DNA of 64,000 nt from Nonomuraea soli (GTDB lineage Bacteria; Actinomycetota; Actinomycetes; Streptosporangiales; Streptosporangiaceae), in assembly GCF_013761175.1 (NCBI RefSeq), contig NZ_JACDUR010000003.1:723791-787790 (forward strand). Direction: 5' to 3'. Below the pieces are notes generated by a model that made no database searches, had not been told where the DNA came from, and was given only the letters and a program-made list of their open reading frames with translations. The position numbers and the translations under genes were made by a program. Shown one piece after another: positions 7,496 to 14,773 of this stretch (positions are counted from its first letter, which is position 1; each line of letters begins with the position of its first letter).

Positions 7496-9646
7496 TCAGT
7501 TTCTCGCCGCCGTCAGCGCCGCCACGGGGGACTCGGCGACGCCGAGCCGCCTGGCCGTCTCCAGCAGCTCGTTGAGCTTGCCGGTGTCGGGACCGCCACC
7601 CTGGATGAGTTTCAGCAGCAGCGCCGAGATGGTCAGGTTCTTGAGGTCGTCGGTCGACACCCCGCTGAGGATGCGCCCGAGGTCGGCGGTCAGGCTGGCG
7701 GACCCGTTGAGGTACGGCTCGGCGAGCGAGGAGGCCACCGTGGAGTGCCCGACGAACCCGTCGACCGCCTTGCCCGCGGTGATCGAGCCGACGATCCGGT
7801 CGAAGAACGTCGACTCGCCGCCGACGATGTCGATGTTGGCCTTGGCCAGACCGGCGGCCACCACCGAGGCCTGCGACTCGGCGACCTGGCGCTGCACGTC
7901 GATGCGCTTGAGCTCGACGTCCTTGGACGCTTCGAGCCGCAGACGGTACTCCTCGTGGGCGCGGGAGGCGTCGTCGAGCGCGGCCATGGCGGCGGCCTTC
8001 TCGGTGAGACCCTCGGCTTCGGCCTTGAGCTTCTCGCCCACCGCGGACGCCTGGGCGACCGCCATGGCGGCGGCGCCTTCCGCCTCAGCCTTCAGCTTGG
8101 AGGCGAGGGCGCCGGCCAGCGCGGTCTCACCGTCGGCCTGGGCCTTGAGCTTGTCGCCCTGGGCGAGGGCCATGGCGCGGGCGCCGTCGGCCTCGGCGCG
8201 CAGCTTCTCGGCCATGACGAGGGCCTCGGCGCGGCCGACCTTCTCGATCGCCTCCGCGTCGCGCTCGCGCACCTGGACCTTGGCCAGGCCTTCGGCGGCG
8301 GCGGACGCCTGGACGCCCTCGGCGAGGCGGATCTTGGCGCGGGCGTCGAGGTCGGCGGCCTGCTGGCGGGCCTCGGCGAGCACGAGCTCCTCGCGGGCCC
8401 TGAACTTCGAGGCGGCTTCCGCGGCTTCGGCGGCCTTGATGTCCTTGACCAGGTTCTCCTGGGCCTCGGCCTCGGCGGCGATGATCGTGGTCTGCCGCAG
8501 CCGCTCGGCCTCTTCGAGCGCGCGCAGCTTCTTGATGCCCTCTTCCTGCTCGGCCACGGTCTTCTCGACCACGATGCGCTCGCGGATCACCTCGGCGATC
8601 GAGCGCTTCTCCGTCTCGACCTCCTTGTCCTTGGCGATGCGCGACAGCTCGGTCTCCCGCTCGCGCGAGATGACCTCGAGCATGCGGTCCTTCTCGATGC
8701 GCTCGGACTCGATGGCGATGACCCGCTCGCGGTTCTTCTCGGCCACGGCGACCTCGCGGGCGCGGTTCTCGTTCTGGACGCCGAGCTGCTCGTCGGTCTT
8801 GAGCGCGGCCGACTGGGCGCGCAGGCGCTCCTCGGCCTGGACGCGGAAGATCTCCGCCTCCTCGCGGGCCCTGAGCGTCTCGATCTCGCGCTTCTGCTTC
8901 AGCTCCGCGTCGGCCTGGCGGCGCTCCAGCTCCAGGATGGCCTCGCGTGCCTCGACGTTCTGGCGGGTGATCTCCTTCTCCTCGTTGCGCGTGAACTCGT
9001 TGGTGCGCACGTGCTCCAGGGCCGTCAGCTCGGTGATCTTGCGGATGCCCTGCGCGTCGAGGATGTTGCTCTTGTCGAGCTGGATCAGCGAGGTCTGCTC
9101 CAGGTAGTCGATCGCGGCGTCCTCGAGGATGTAGCCGTTGAGGTCGGTGCCGATGATGCGGATGATCTCGTCGCGGAACTCGTCGCGCTTGGTGTAGAGG
9201 TCCACGAAGTCCAGGTGCTTGCCCGCGGTCTTGAGCGCCTCGGAGAACTTGGCGTTGAACAGTTCCTGCAGGGTGGTCTCGTTGCTGGCCCGCTCGGTGC
9301 CGATGGCCTGGGCGACCTTGATGACGTCCTCGGCGGTCTTGTTGACGCGGACGAAGAAGGTGATGCGGATGTCGGCCCTGATGTTGTCGCGGCAGATCAG
9401 GCCCTCACGGCCGGAGCGTTCGATCTCCATCGTCTTCACCGAGATGTCCATGATCTCGGCGCGGTGGAAGACGGGGAAGACGACGGCGCCGGTGAAGGTC
9501 ACGTCGACCTTGTTGATCTTCGAGATGACGAGCGCCTTGCCCTGTTCGACCTTCTTGAACAGGCGGCTGATCACGATCAGCAGACCGATGATCACGATGA
9601 GGACGACGGCCAGCAGGACGCCGAAGCCGGTGGAGATGACGTCCAT
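7496..9646 (-). CDS. Flotillin / SPFH-domain membrane protein (YqiK-like)
   Basis: A 716-residue flotillin. One N-terminal membrane segment (residues about 6-28, VLLAVVLIVIIGLLIVI) is followed by an SPFH/band-7 domain (about 30-200) and a long Glu/Ala-rich coiled coil (about 210-600) with the repeated EAEG and KLKAEA pattern typical of flotillins. The C-terminus is shorter and mixed. Flotillins assemble on the inner membrane face into ordered platforms that hold or protect membrane machinery. Its ATG at 9646 overlaps the stop codon of the NfeD-like gene in a TGATG junction, indicating translational coupling; flotillin-NfeD pairing is a known arrangement. Confidence 0.93.
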   Translation of the reverse strand: MDVISTGFGVLLAVVLIVIIGLLIVISRLFKKVEQGKALVISKINKVDVTFTGAVVFPVFHRAEIMDISVKTMEIERSGREGLICRDNIRADIRITFFVRVNKTAEDVIKVAQAIGTERASNETTLQELFNAKFSEALKTAGKHLDFVDLYTKRDEFRDEIIRIIGTDLNGYILEDAAIDYLEQTSLIQLDKSNILDAQGIRKITELTALEHVRTNEFTRNEEKEITRQNVEAREAILELERRQADAELKQKREIETLRAREEAEIFRVQAEERLRAQSAALKTDEQLGVQNENRAREVAVAEKNRERVIAIESERIEKDRMLEVISRERETELSRIAKDKEVETEKRSIAEVIRERIVVEKTVAEQEEGIKKLRALEEAERLRQTTIIAAEAEAQENLVKDIKAAEAAEAASKFRAREELVLAEARQQAADLDARAKIRLAEGVQASAAAEGLAKVQVRERDAEAIEKVGRAEALVMAEKLRAEADGARAMALAQGDKLKAQADGETALAGALASKLKAEAEGAAAMAVAQASAVGEKLKAEAEGLTEKAAAMAALDDASRAHEEYRLRLEASKDVELKRIDVQRQVAESQASVVAAGLAKANIDIVGGESTFFDRIVGSITAGKAVDGFVGHSTVASSLAEPYLNGSASLTADLGRILSGVSTDDLKNLTISALLLKLIQGGGPDTGKLNELLETARRLGVAESPVAALTAARN

Positions 9647-10197
9647 CAGGAAACCCTTTCGTCGGGCATGACGTAGTAGAACTCGCCGCCCGCGTCGTAG
9701 TCGAAGATGAGAGCCTTGTCGCCGCGCTTGAGCACGTCGGCGCCGGTGGTGCGCACCTGGACGACCGCGGTGGAACCGTCGGCGGCGGTGACCTCGGCCT
9801 GCCCGAAGCTGTTGCCGGCCAGGCCGGTGCGCACCACGCACGGCAGGCCGACGAAGTCGTGGCGGGAGGGCGAGGCGGCGGGGGCCAGCCGCCGCAGCGG
9901 CTTGACCAGCAGTTTGGTGACGAACCATGAGGCCGCCACGGCCAGCACGAGCACGCCGACGCGCAGGGGCGTGCTGTCGACGAAGGTGCCTCCCGCGAGG
10001 CTGAAGAACCACGCGAGGGCGATCAGCAGCGACAGCGTGACCCCGGCGGGCACGCCGCTCAGCCCCAGCCAGGCCAGGTCCTCGTCGAGGTGGGTTAGGC
10101 CGGTCACCACGACGATCCAGTAACCGATCACGACCACGAGCAGGAACGTGAAGATGACCGCTGGGAACGCCAGCGTAGCGTCGATGAAGTCGCTCAT
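9646..10197 (-). CDS. NfeD/YqiJ-like membrane protein with OB-fold
   Basis: A 183-residue protein with about three hydrophobic segments (residues 10-33, 50-66 and 75-90) and a soluble C-terminal region (about 110-180) of the OB-fold type, including VGLPCVVRTGLAG and GDKALIFDYD. NfeD-type proteins accompany flotillins and are thought to help their assembly or localisation. It is the first gene of the coupled pair; the 140-bp region upstream is shared with the divergent oxidoreductase gene. Confidence 0.82.
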   Translation of the reverse strand: MSDFIDATLAFPAVIFTFLLVVVIGYWIVVVTGLTHLDEDLAWLGLSGVPAGVTLSLLIALAWFFSLAGGTFVDSTPLRVGVLVLAVAASWFVTKLLVKPLRRLAPAASPSRHDFVGLPCVVRTGLAGNSFGQAEVTAADGSTAVVQVRTTGADVLKRGDKALIFDYDAGGEFYYVMPDERVS

Positions 10198-10299
10198 CGG
10201 CTCCCCGTAAATACCCCGTAAAGCGGAGTGCCGACTATATCCCCGTTAACCATCGTTTTTCAGTATCTGAGCTGCTATTGCAGCCGACTTGCTATCCAG

Positions 10300-10330
10300 T
10301 TGACCTCAACCCCGCTTGAGGTTGCATCGT
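10300..10330 (+). promoter_or_regulatory. SoxR-box promoter of the oxidoreductase gene
   Basis: The 18-bp element CCTCAAC-CCCG-CTTGAGG (10304-10321) differs from a perfect CCTCAAG-N4-CTTGAGG SoxR box at one base. It lies between a -35 (TTGACC, 10300-10305) and a possible -10 (CATCGT, 10325-10330) with a 19-bp spacer, the long spacer characteristic of MerR-family activated promoters. The start codon at 10338 is 8 bases past the -10, so the transcript may be leaderless. Confidence 0.8.
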
Positions 10331-10337
10331 CGTAGAC

Positions 10338-11231
10338 ATGAGAGCTGCGGCATTCGCGACCCCAGGGTCGCCGGACGTGTTGGAAGTCATGGAACTGCCG
10401 ACCCCTGAGGCCGGCCCCGGGCAGGTCAGGGTGCGGGTGAAGGCCGCCGGCGCACAGCCGTACGACACGGCGGTGCGCGCGGGATGGTTGCCGCCGGGCA
10501 TCGGCGACGAGCTGCCCCGCATCCCGGGAAACGAGTTCGCCGGTGTCGTCGACCAGTCCGACACCATCCCGATCGGCACGGAGGTGCTCGGTTTCACCCA
10601 GCTGGGCGGGTACGCCGAGTACGTGGTGGTCGGCGCCGACCAGGTCGCGCCCAAGCCCGCCGGGCTCGCATGGGAGATCGCGGGCGGGCTGACGGCCGGG
10701 GTGCAGACCGCGGAGATCGCCCTCGACACCATCGGGCTCAAGGAGGGCGAGACGCTCCTGATCCACGGCGCCGCGGGCTCCGTGGGACACGCCGCGGTCC
10801 AGATCGCGCGGCGGCGGGGCGCCAGGGTGATCGGCACGGGCCGCCCGGACAACCACGACTTCCTGCGCGAGCTGGGGGCGATCCCGGTCGAGTACGGCGA
10901 GGGCCTTCGCGAGCGGCTGGCGCCGCTGGGCCGCATCGACGCGGTCGTCGACGGCGCGGGTGGGCAGGCGCTGGACCTCTCCGTCGAGCTCGTGGCCGAT
11001 CCCGCCAGGATCGTCACGCTGGTCGACCACGGCAGGGCGGCGCAGCTCGGCGTCATGACCACGCAGGGCGTGCGGACGGCCGAGCGCCTGGGCCGCTACG
11101 CGCGGCTGGTCGCCGACGGCGAGTTCACCTTCCACGTACGGCGGGCGTATCCGCTGGAGCGCGCCGCCGACGCCCACCGGGAGATCGAGACCGGCCACGG
11201 CCGAGGAAAGATCGTCATCACAGTGGCGTGA
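10338..11231 (+). CDS. Zinc-independent quinone oxidoreductase (MDR family)
   Basis: A 297-residue medium-chain dehydrogenase/reductase of the NADPH:quinone reductase type. The GroES-like N-terminal half (VRVKAAGAQPYDTAVR, GNEFAGVV) lacks the cysteines and histidines of zinc-dependent alcohol dehydrogenases; the nucleotide-binding loop is HGAAGSVGHAAVQIA at about residues 140-154. Such enzymes reduce quinones or enones with NADPH. The upstream SoxR box links it to redox-active compounds, and quinone-reductase-like MDR enzymes are members of the known Streptomyces SoxR regulon. Start ATG 10338 has no Shine-Dalgarno sequence, consistent with leaderless translation. Confidence 0.9.
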   Translation: MRAAAFATPGSPDVLEVMELPTPEAGPGQVRVRVKAAGAQPYDTAVRAGWLPPGIGDELPRIPGNEFAGVVDQSDTIPIGTEVLGFTQLGGYAEYVVVGADQVAPKPAGLAWEIAGGLTAGVQTAEIALDTIGLKEGETLLIHGAAGSVGHAAVQIARRRGARVIGTGRPDNHDFLRELGAIPVEYGEGLRERLAPLGRIDAVVDGAGGQALDLSVELVADPARIVTLVDHGRAAQLGVMTTQGVRTAERLGRYARLVADGEFTFHVRRAYPLERAADAHREIETGHGRGKIVITVA

Positions 11232-11245
11232 TGTTGTCGATGGAA

Positions 11246-11276
11246 GGCGTTCACGCCACTCCTGCGCGTGGACGCC
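11246..11276 (+). terminator. Hairpin after the oxidoreductase gene
   Basis: GGCGTTCACGC (11246-11256) pairs with GCGTGGACGCC (11266-11276) with one G-T wobble, starting 15 bases past the stop codon. There is no T-tract. A terminator is the simplest reading. Confidence 0.45.
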
Positions 11277-11308
11277 GATCGGCAGGATGAAGGACATCGA
11301 ACGAGCGA

Positions 11309-11332
11309 GATGTCCGGCAACGAGCGGACATC
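11309..11332 (+). promoter_or_regulatory. Inverted repeat upstream of the rhodanese gene
   Basis: GATGTCCG (11309-11316) and CGGACATC (11325-11332) form a perfect 8-bp inverted repeat with an 8-base spacer, 16 bases ahead of the start codon; another GGACATC lies at 11292-11298. It could be a repressor operator or a leader hairpin; the ribosome binding site AAAGGAAG lies just after it. Confidence 0.5.
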
Positions 11333-11348
11333 AAGAAAGGAAGCCCCG

Positions 11349-11807
11349 ATGTCCGCCGTCACCGCCACCCCCGCCGCCGACAACGCCGCCGCCCTGGCGC
11401 ACTTCGCCGCCCGCCTGGCCTTCGAAACCGACGTCTCGGACGTCGCCGCCGACCTGGCGGCGGGCGTCAAGGACGTCGTCGTGATCGACTCGCGCAGCCT
11501 GGAGAGCTGGAACCAGGGCCACGTCGAGGGCGCCGTGCACCTGCCCACCCGCGAGATCGCCGCCCGCGCGGCGGCCGAGATCCCGCGTAACGTCACCGTG
11601 GTCACCTACTGCTGGGGTCCGGGCTGCAACGGCGCCACCCGCGCCGCGCTGGAGTTCGCCAAGCTCGGTTACCAGGTCAAGGAGATGATCGGGGGTTTTG
11701 AGTACTGGGCGCGCGAGGGCTTTCCCGTCGAGACCCTGAGCGGTGTCACGCGGCACCCGATCGACGCCCTGACCGCCCCGGTCTCCGGCATCGCGTGCGC
11801 CTGCTGA
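11349..11807 (+). CDS. Single-domain rhodanese
   Basis: A 152-residue protein with one rhodanese domain. Rhodanese features are VVVIDSRSLESWNQGHVEGAVHLP (residues about 43-66) and the active-site loop TYCWGPGCN, whose Cys88 is the expected persulfide carrier. It probably moves sulfane sulfur in the cytoplasm. The ATG at 11349 is preceded by AAAGGAAG at good spacing; longer in-frame starts have no such signal. The protein ends in CAC, so further cysteines lie at the C-terminus. It appears to be monocistronic. Confidence 0.9.
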   Translation: MSAVTATPAADNAAALAHFAARLAFETDVSDVAADLAAGVKDVVVIDSRSLESWNQGHVEGAVHLPTREIAARAAAEIPRNVTVVTYCWGPGCNGATRAALEFAKLGYQVKEMIGGFEYWAREGFPVETLSGVTRHPIDALTAPVSGIACAC

Positions 11808-11823
11808 CGAACCCCTGATTGGC

Positions 11824-11856
11824 GCCCCCGACCGGACGCACCTGTCGGGGGCCTTT
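11824..11856 (+). terminator. Intrinsic terminator after rhodanese
   Basis: GCCCCCGAC (11824-11832) pairs perfectly with GTCGGGGGC (11844-11852) around an 11-base loop and is followed by CTTTG. It lies 17 bases past the rhodanese stop codon. Confidence 0.75.
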
Positions 11857-11899
11857 GCTACTTACCCGCGCCTCACCTCGGTCAATCACCCTGATGATC

Positions 11900-12406
11900 T
11901 CAAGAATGTCGCTGGTTGTAGCGGTTGACCTTGGCGCGATTGCCACACGTCTCCATCGAGCACCACCGGCGCCGCCCGTTCTTGCTGACGTCGTCGAACC
12001 ACAACACGCACGCGGGGTTGGCGCACTTGCGCACCCGCTCTCTCCGCTCGCCGACCAGCCGCACCAGGTCGGCCGCCGCGATCCACGCCGCCCGCCAGGC
12101 CGGATCGTCCACGATGACCTCCTCGCTCAGCGCGCCTGACCTGAGCAGGGGGCGTCTGGAGCCGTGCCGCAGGATCGAGTTGAGTGACTCCTCGTCGCCT
12201 GCCAGCGCCTTCCGCATCGCCGTACGGCTCTCGATCAGCCGCTCGCGCGCCTGCTCCAGGTCGCCGTCCGCCGGGAGGCCGTGCTCGTCGAGCCAGGCCC
12301 TGACGTTTCCCACATCGTCGAAGTGGTCGACGTGGGCTCCTTGCCAGTTCCACCACGTGTTCACCAGGTCCAGCGGAAGCGGCTCTCCGATCAGTGGTCT
12401 GCTCAT
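11900..12406 (-). CDS. CGNR zinc-finger transcription regulator (ABATE type)
   Basis: A 168-residue protein with an N-terminal ABATE-like domain (PLDLVNTWW) and a C-terminal CGNR zinc finger. The likely zinc ligands are Cys128 and Cys133 (CANPAC) and Cys149 and Cys154 (CSMETC), followed by GNRAKVNRY. Members of this family are predicted stress-responsive DNA-binding regulators. It is divergent from an alpha/beta hydrolase gene, and the shared intergenic region holds one arm of a perfect inverted repeat next to each start codon, which suggests it controls itself and the hydrolase-HPP pair. Confidence 0.9.
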   Translation of the reverse strand: MSRPLIGEPLPLDLVNTWWNWQGAHVDHFDDVGNVRAWLDEHGLPADGDLEQARERLIESRTAMRKALAGDEESLNSILRHGSRRPLLRSGALSEEVIVDDPAWRAAWIAAADLVRLVGERRERVRKCANPACVLWFDDVSKNGRRRWCSMETCGNRAKVNRYNQRHS

Positions 12407-12416
12407 GTCCCCATCC

Positions 12417-12496
12417 TAACCTTCTAAGTGGTGTTGACAGGTTAAGCATAGGTCGCTATGGTCCTCGTTAACCACTGAAACGGCTTTAGAAGGTTA
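12417..12496. promoter_or_regulatory. Divergent promoter with inverted operator arms
   Basis: TAACCTTCTA (12417-12426) and TAGAAGGTTA (12487-12496) are exact reverse complements, one beside each divergent gene. Between them lies a near-consensus forward promoter: TTGACA (12434-12439), 17-bp spacer, TATGGT (12457-12462). Two further GTTAA cores occur at 12441-12445 and 12467-12471. This fits a regulator binding several copies of an AGGTTAA motif, most simply the adjacent CGNR protein. Confidence 0.75.
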
Positions 12497-12501
12497 ATGA
12501 C

Positions 12502-13353
12502 ATGGAACACCGCTTCGCCAAGATCGACGGACTTGAGATCTTCTACCGCGAGGCCGGAGACCCCTCCGCGCCCACCCTGCTCCTGCTGCACGGCTTCCCG
12601 ACCTCCTCGATCGCCTATCGCACGCTGATCGACGAGCTCGCCGACGACTTCCATCTGATCGCGCCCGACTACCCCGGCTTCGGGCACAGCTCGGCGCCCT
12701 CGGTGCAGGAGTGGGACTACACCTTCGACCACCTGACCGACGTGGTGGAGCAGCTGGTCGACACCCTTGGACTCACCCGCTACGCGATCTACGTGCACGA
12801 CTACGGCGCGCCCGTCGGCTTCCGCCTGGCCCTGCGGCGCCCGGAGCGGGTGACCGGCATCATCACGCAGAACGGCAACGCCTACGACGAGGGGCTCACC
12901 CCCTTCTGGGACCCGATCAGGGCCTACTGGGCCGACCCCACCCAGGGCGAGCCGCTGCGCGGGCTGCTCACCAAGGACGCCACCCGCTGGCAGTACACCC
13001 ACGGAGTGCCCGACCCGTCACGCGTCGACCCCTCGCTCGCCCTGCACGACCAGGTGCTCCTCGACCGGCCGGGCAACCAGGAGGTGCAGCTCAAGCTCTT
13101 CCTCGACTACGGCACCAACCCGCCGCTCTACCCGCTCTGGCAGGAGTACCTGCGCACCCACCGGCCGCCGCTGCTGGCCGCCTGGGGTGAAGGTGACGAG
13201 ATCTTCGGGCCGGACGGCGCCAGGGCCTTCGCCCGCGACCTGCCCGACGCGGCCGTCCACCTGCTCGACGCCGGGCACTTCCCGCTCACCACGCGTCTGG
13301 CCGAGAGCGCCGCCCTGATCCGCGACTTCCTGCACGGTCTGGAGCAACGATGA
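12502..13353 (+). CDS. Alpha/beta hydrolase, dehalogenase/epoxide-hydrolase type
   Basis: A 283-residue alpha/beta-hydrolase. The oxyanion motif is LLLLHGFPTSS, the nucleophile elbow VHDYGAPVG carries Asp100 rather than Ser, and His259 lies in DAGHFPL, with an acid candidate in WGEGDEIFG. An Asp nucleophile is characteristic of haloalkane dehalogenases and epoxide hydrolases, so an ester-type intermediate and hydrolysis of a halide or epoxide are expected; the substrate is unknown. It overlaps the next gene by four bases (ATGA), so hydrolase and HPP protein are co-translated. Confidence 0.88.
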   Translation: MEHRFAKIDGLEIFYREAGDPSAPTLLLLHGFPTSSIAYRTLIDELADDFHLIAPDYPGFGHSSAPSVQEWDYTFDHLTDVVEQLVDTLGLTRYAIYVHDYGAPVGFRLALRRPERVTGIITQNGNAYDEGLTPFWDPIRAYWADPTQGEPLRGLLTKDATRWQYTHGVPDPSRVDPSLALHDQVLLDRPGNQEVQLKLFLDYGTNPPLYPLWQEYLRTHRPPLLAAWGEGDEIFGPDGARAFARDLPDAAVHLLDAGHFPLTTRLAESAALIRDFLHGLEQR

Positions 13354-13847
13354 ACACCAAGGTCGCCGCGCAGCCCAGGGCCGCGGTGAACGTGCGCGCC
13401 GTGGCGGCCACGACCGGTGCGGCCCTGGCGGGCCTGCTGCTCCTGGCCGCCATCACCGCCACCACGGGCCTGGAGCTGTTCGCGCTCCCCTTCGCCGCCA
13501 GCGCGGCGATCGTGGCGGTGGTTCCCCAGGCCCCGTTCGCCCAGCCGAGGAGCATCCTCGTGGGCCAGCTGAGCGCCACCGCGCTGGCCCTGGCGATCAC
13601 CGCGGTCATGGGACCGTCTGTCTGGGCCGCGGCCGTCGCGGCGGGACTGTCGATCGCCCCGATGATGCTGGCCAGGGCGCCGCACCCGCCGGCGGCCGCC
13701 ACCGCGGCACTGATCGGCCTCACCGACCCCGACCCGCTCTTCATCCTCAACCCGGTGCTCCCGGCGAGCGTGGTCGTGATCGCGGCCGGAGTGGTGCTCG
13801 GCAAGGTGATGCGCGGCGCGCACCGCTACCCGGCCTCCTGGCGTTGA
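13350..13847 (+). CDS. HPP family membrane protein
   Basis: A 165-residue integral membrane protein with four to five hydrophobic segments. The family signature lies at about residues 111-119 (APHPPAAAT). HPP proteins are poorly characterised; some plastid and cyanobacterial members transport nitrite. The coupling to an Asp-nucleophile hydrolase could mean it moves that enzyme's substrate or product, but this is only inference. The ATG overlaps the hydrolase stop. Confidence 0.85.
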   Translation: MNTKVAAQPRAAVNVRAVAATTGAALAGLLLLAAITATTGLELFALPFAASAAIVAVVPQAPFAQPRSILVGQLSATALALAITAVMGPSVWAAAVAAGLSIAPMMLARAPHPPAAATAALIGLTDPDPLFILNPVLPASVVVIAAGVVLGKVMRGAHRYPASWR

Positions 13848-13864
13848 GCGCCCCGCGACCCCGC

Positions 13865-14773
13865 CTACTGACGCCGAGCCAGCACCCGCACGATGGCGAG
13901 CCCCTCCTCATCGGGAGTGGGCTCGCCATCGGCGATGTCCCACAACGTGTCCTGAAGCACCCGCCCAAGAGTCCACCCCGCGGCCCTGGCCCGGTCGAGC
14001 CCCGCGACCGAGGTCATCAGGTCGAACCGCTTGAGCGCCTCGTCAGGCCCGTTATACCGGTTGCGCAGGGCGGGCAGAAGCTCGAACCCCGGGTCGCCCG
14101 CCAGCGGCTTGGGGTCGATCGCCAGCCACGGCTCCCGCGAGGCGGCGAGCACGTTGTCGAAGTGCAGGTCCCAGTGGAGCAGCCGGTCGCCCGGCTCGCC
14201 GATGAGCTCTCGTACGGCTCCCGCGCACCGGTCGAGCAGCCACCTGGTCTCGGCGTCGACCTGGCCGATGACCCGGTCGGTCTCCTCGAGCATGGCGCCT
14301 GCGATGTCGGCCAGGCGGCGCAGGCCTTCGGGAGCCTGGTGGGCGACGAGCCGGGCGAGCAGGGTGCTCAGGATCTCCAGCGCCTCGTGGACGTCGGGGT
14401 GGTGCTCCAGGGACCGGCCGCCTTCGAGGGCTTCGAGCAGCAGCACGTCGGCCTCGAAGCGCACGCCCGACGGCACGGTGTCGGACTTGAGCAGCCGCAC
14501 GATGCCGTCGCCGTCCCAGGCGCGCAGCCCGGGGGCCTCGGTGATGTTCTCGTCGGTGGCCGGCTGCAGCTTGAGCATCGCCCGCGTGCCGTCGGCCTGG
14601 AGGACCGGGACGACCAGGGAGACGACGCCGTGCATGGGCTCGCCGTCGAGGCGCAGGTCCCAGGCGGAGACGAAGTCGGCGACGAGCCCTGGGAGCGCGG
14701 CGGTCCAGTCGGGCCCGGACTCGTGGGCGTACTTGAGGTGGTACTCCGCGAGCCGGGGCGGGACGACGATCAT
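13865..14773 (-). CDS. APH(6)/hydroxyurea-type aminoglycoside phosphotransferase family
   Basis: A 302-residue small-molecule kinase. It has the Brenner motif LLHWDLHFDNVLA (catalytic Asp) followed by AIDPKPLAGDPGFELL (metal-binding Asp), the arrangement of the streptomycin/hydroxyurea 6-phosphotransferase family. The start at 14773 overlaps the menB stop codon (TGATG), so it is translated with MenB. It may phosphorylate and inactivate an aminoglycoside or act on a metabolite; there is no nearby aminoglycoside pathway. Confidence 0.85.
   Translation of the reverse strand: MIVVPPRLAEYHLKYAHESGPDWTAALPGLVADFVSAWDLRLDGEPMHGVVSLVVPVLQADGTRAMLKLQPATDENITEAPGLRAWDGDGIVRLLKSDTVPSGVRFEADVLLLEALEGGRSLEHHPDVHEALEILSTLLARLVAHQAPEGLRRLADIAGAMLEETDRVIGQVDAETRWLLDRCAGAVRELIGEPGDRLLHWDLHFDNVLAASREPWLAIDPKPLAGDPGFELLPALRNRYNGPDEALKRFDLMTSVAGLDRARAAGWTLGRVLQDTLWDIADGEPTPDEEGLAIVRVLARRQ

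Noticed and set aside
6689..9676. A long open frame of 995 codons opposite the flotillin gene
   Set aside because: It is the antisense of a GC-rich coiled-coil gene; the flotillin frame carries recognisable domains and the antisense protein is low-complexity Leu/Gly/Asp-rich.
1814..10197. Naming the flotillin-ATPase cluster as an anti-phage defence system
   Set aside because: No nuclease, toxin or other effector is visible in it and no defence genes flank it; a membrane-stress or remodelling role is safer.
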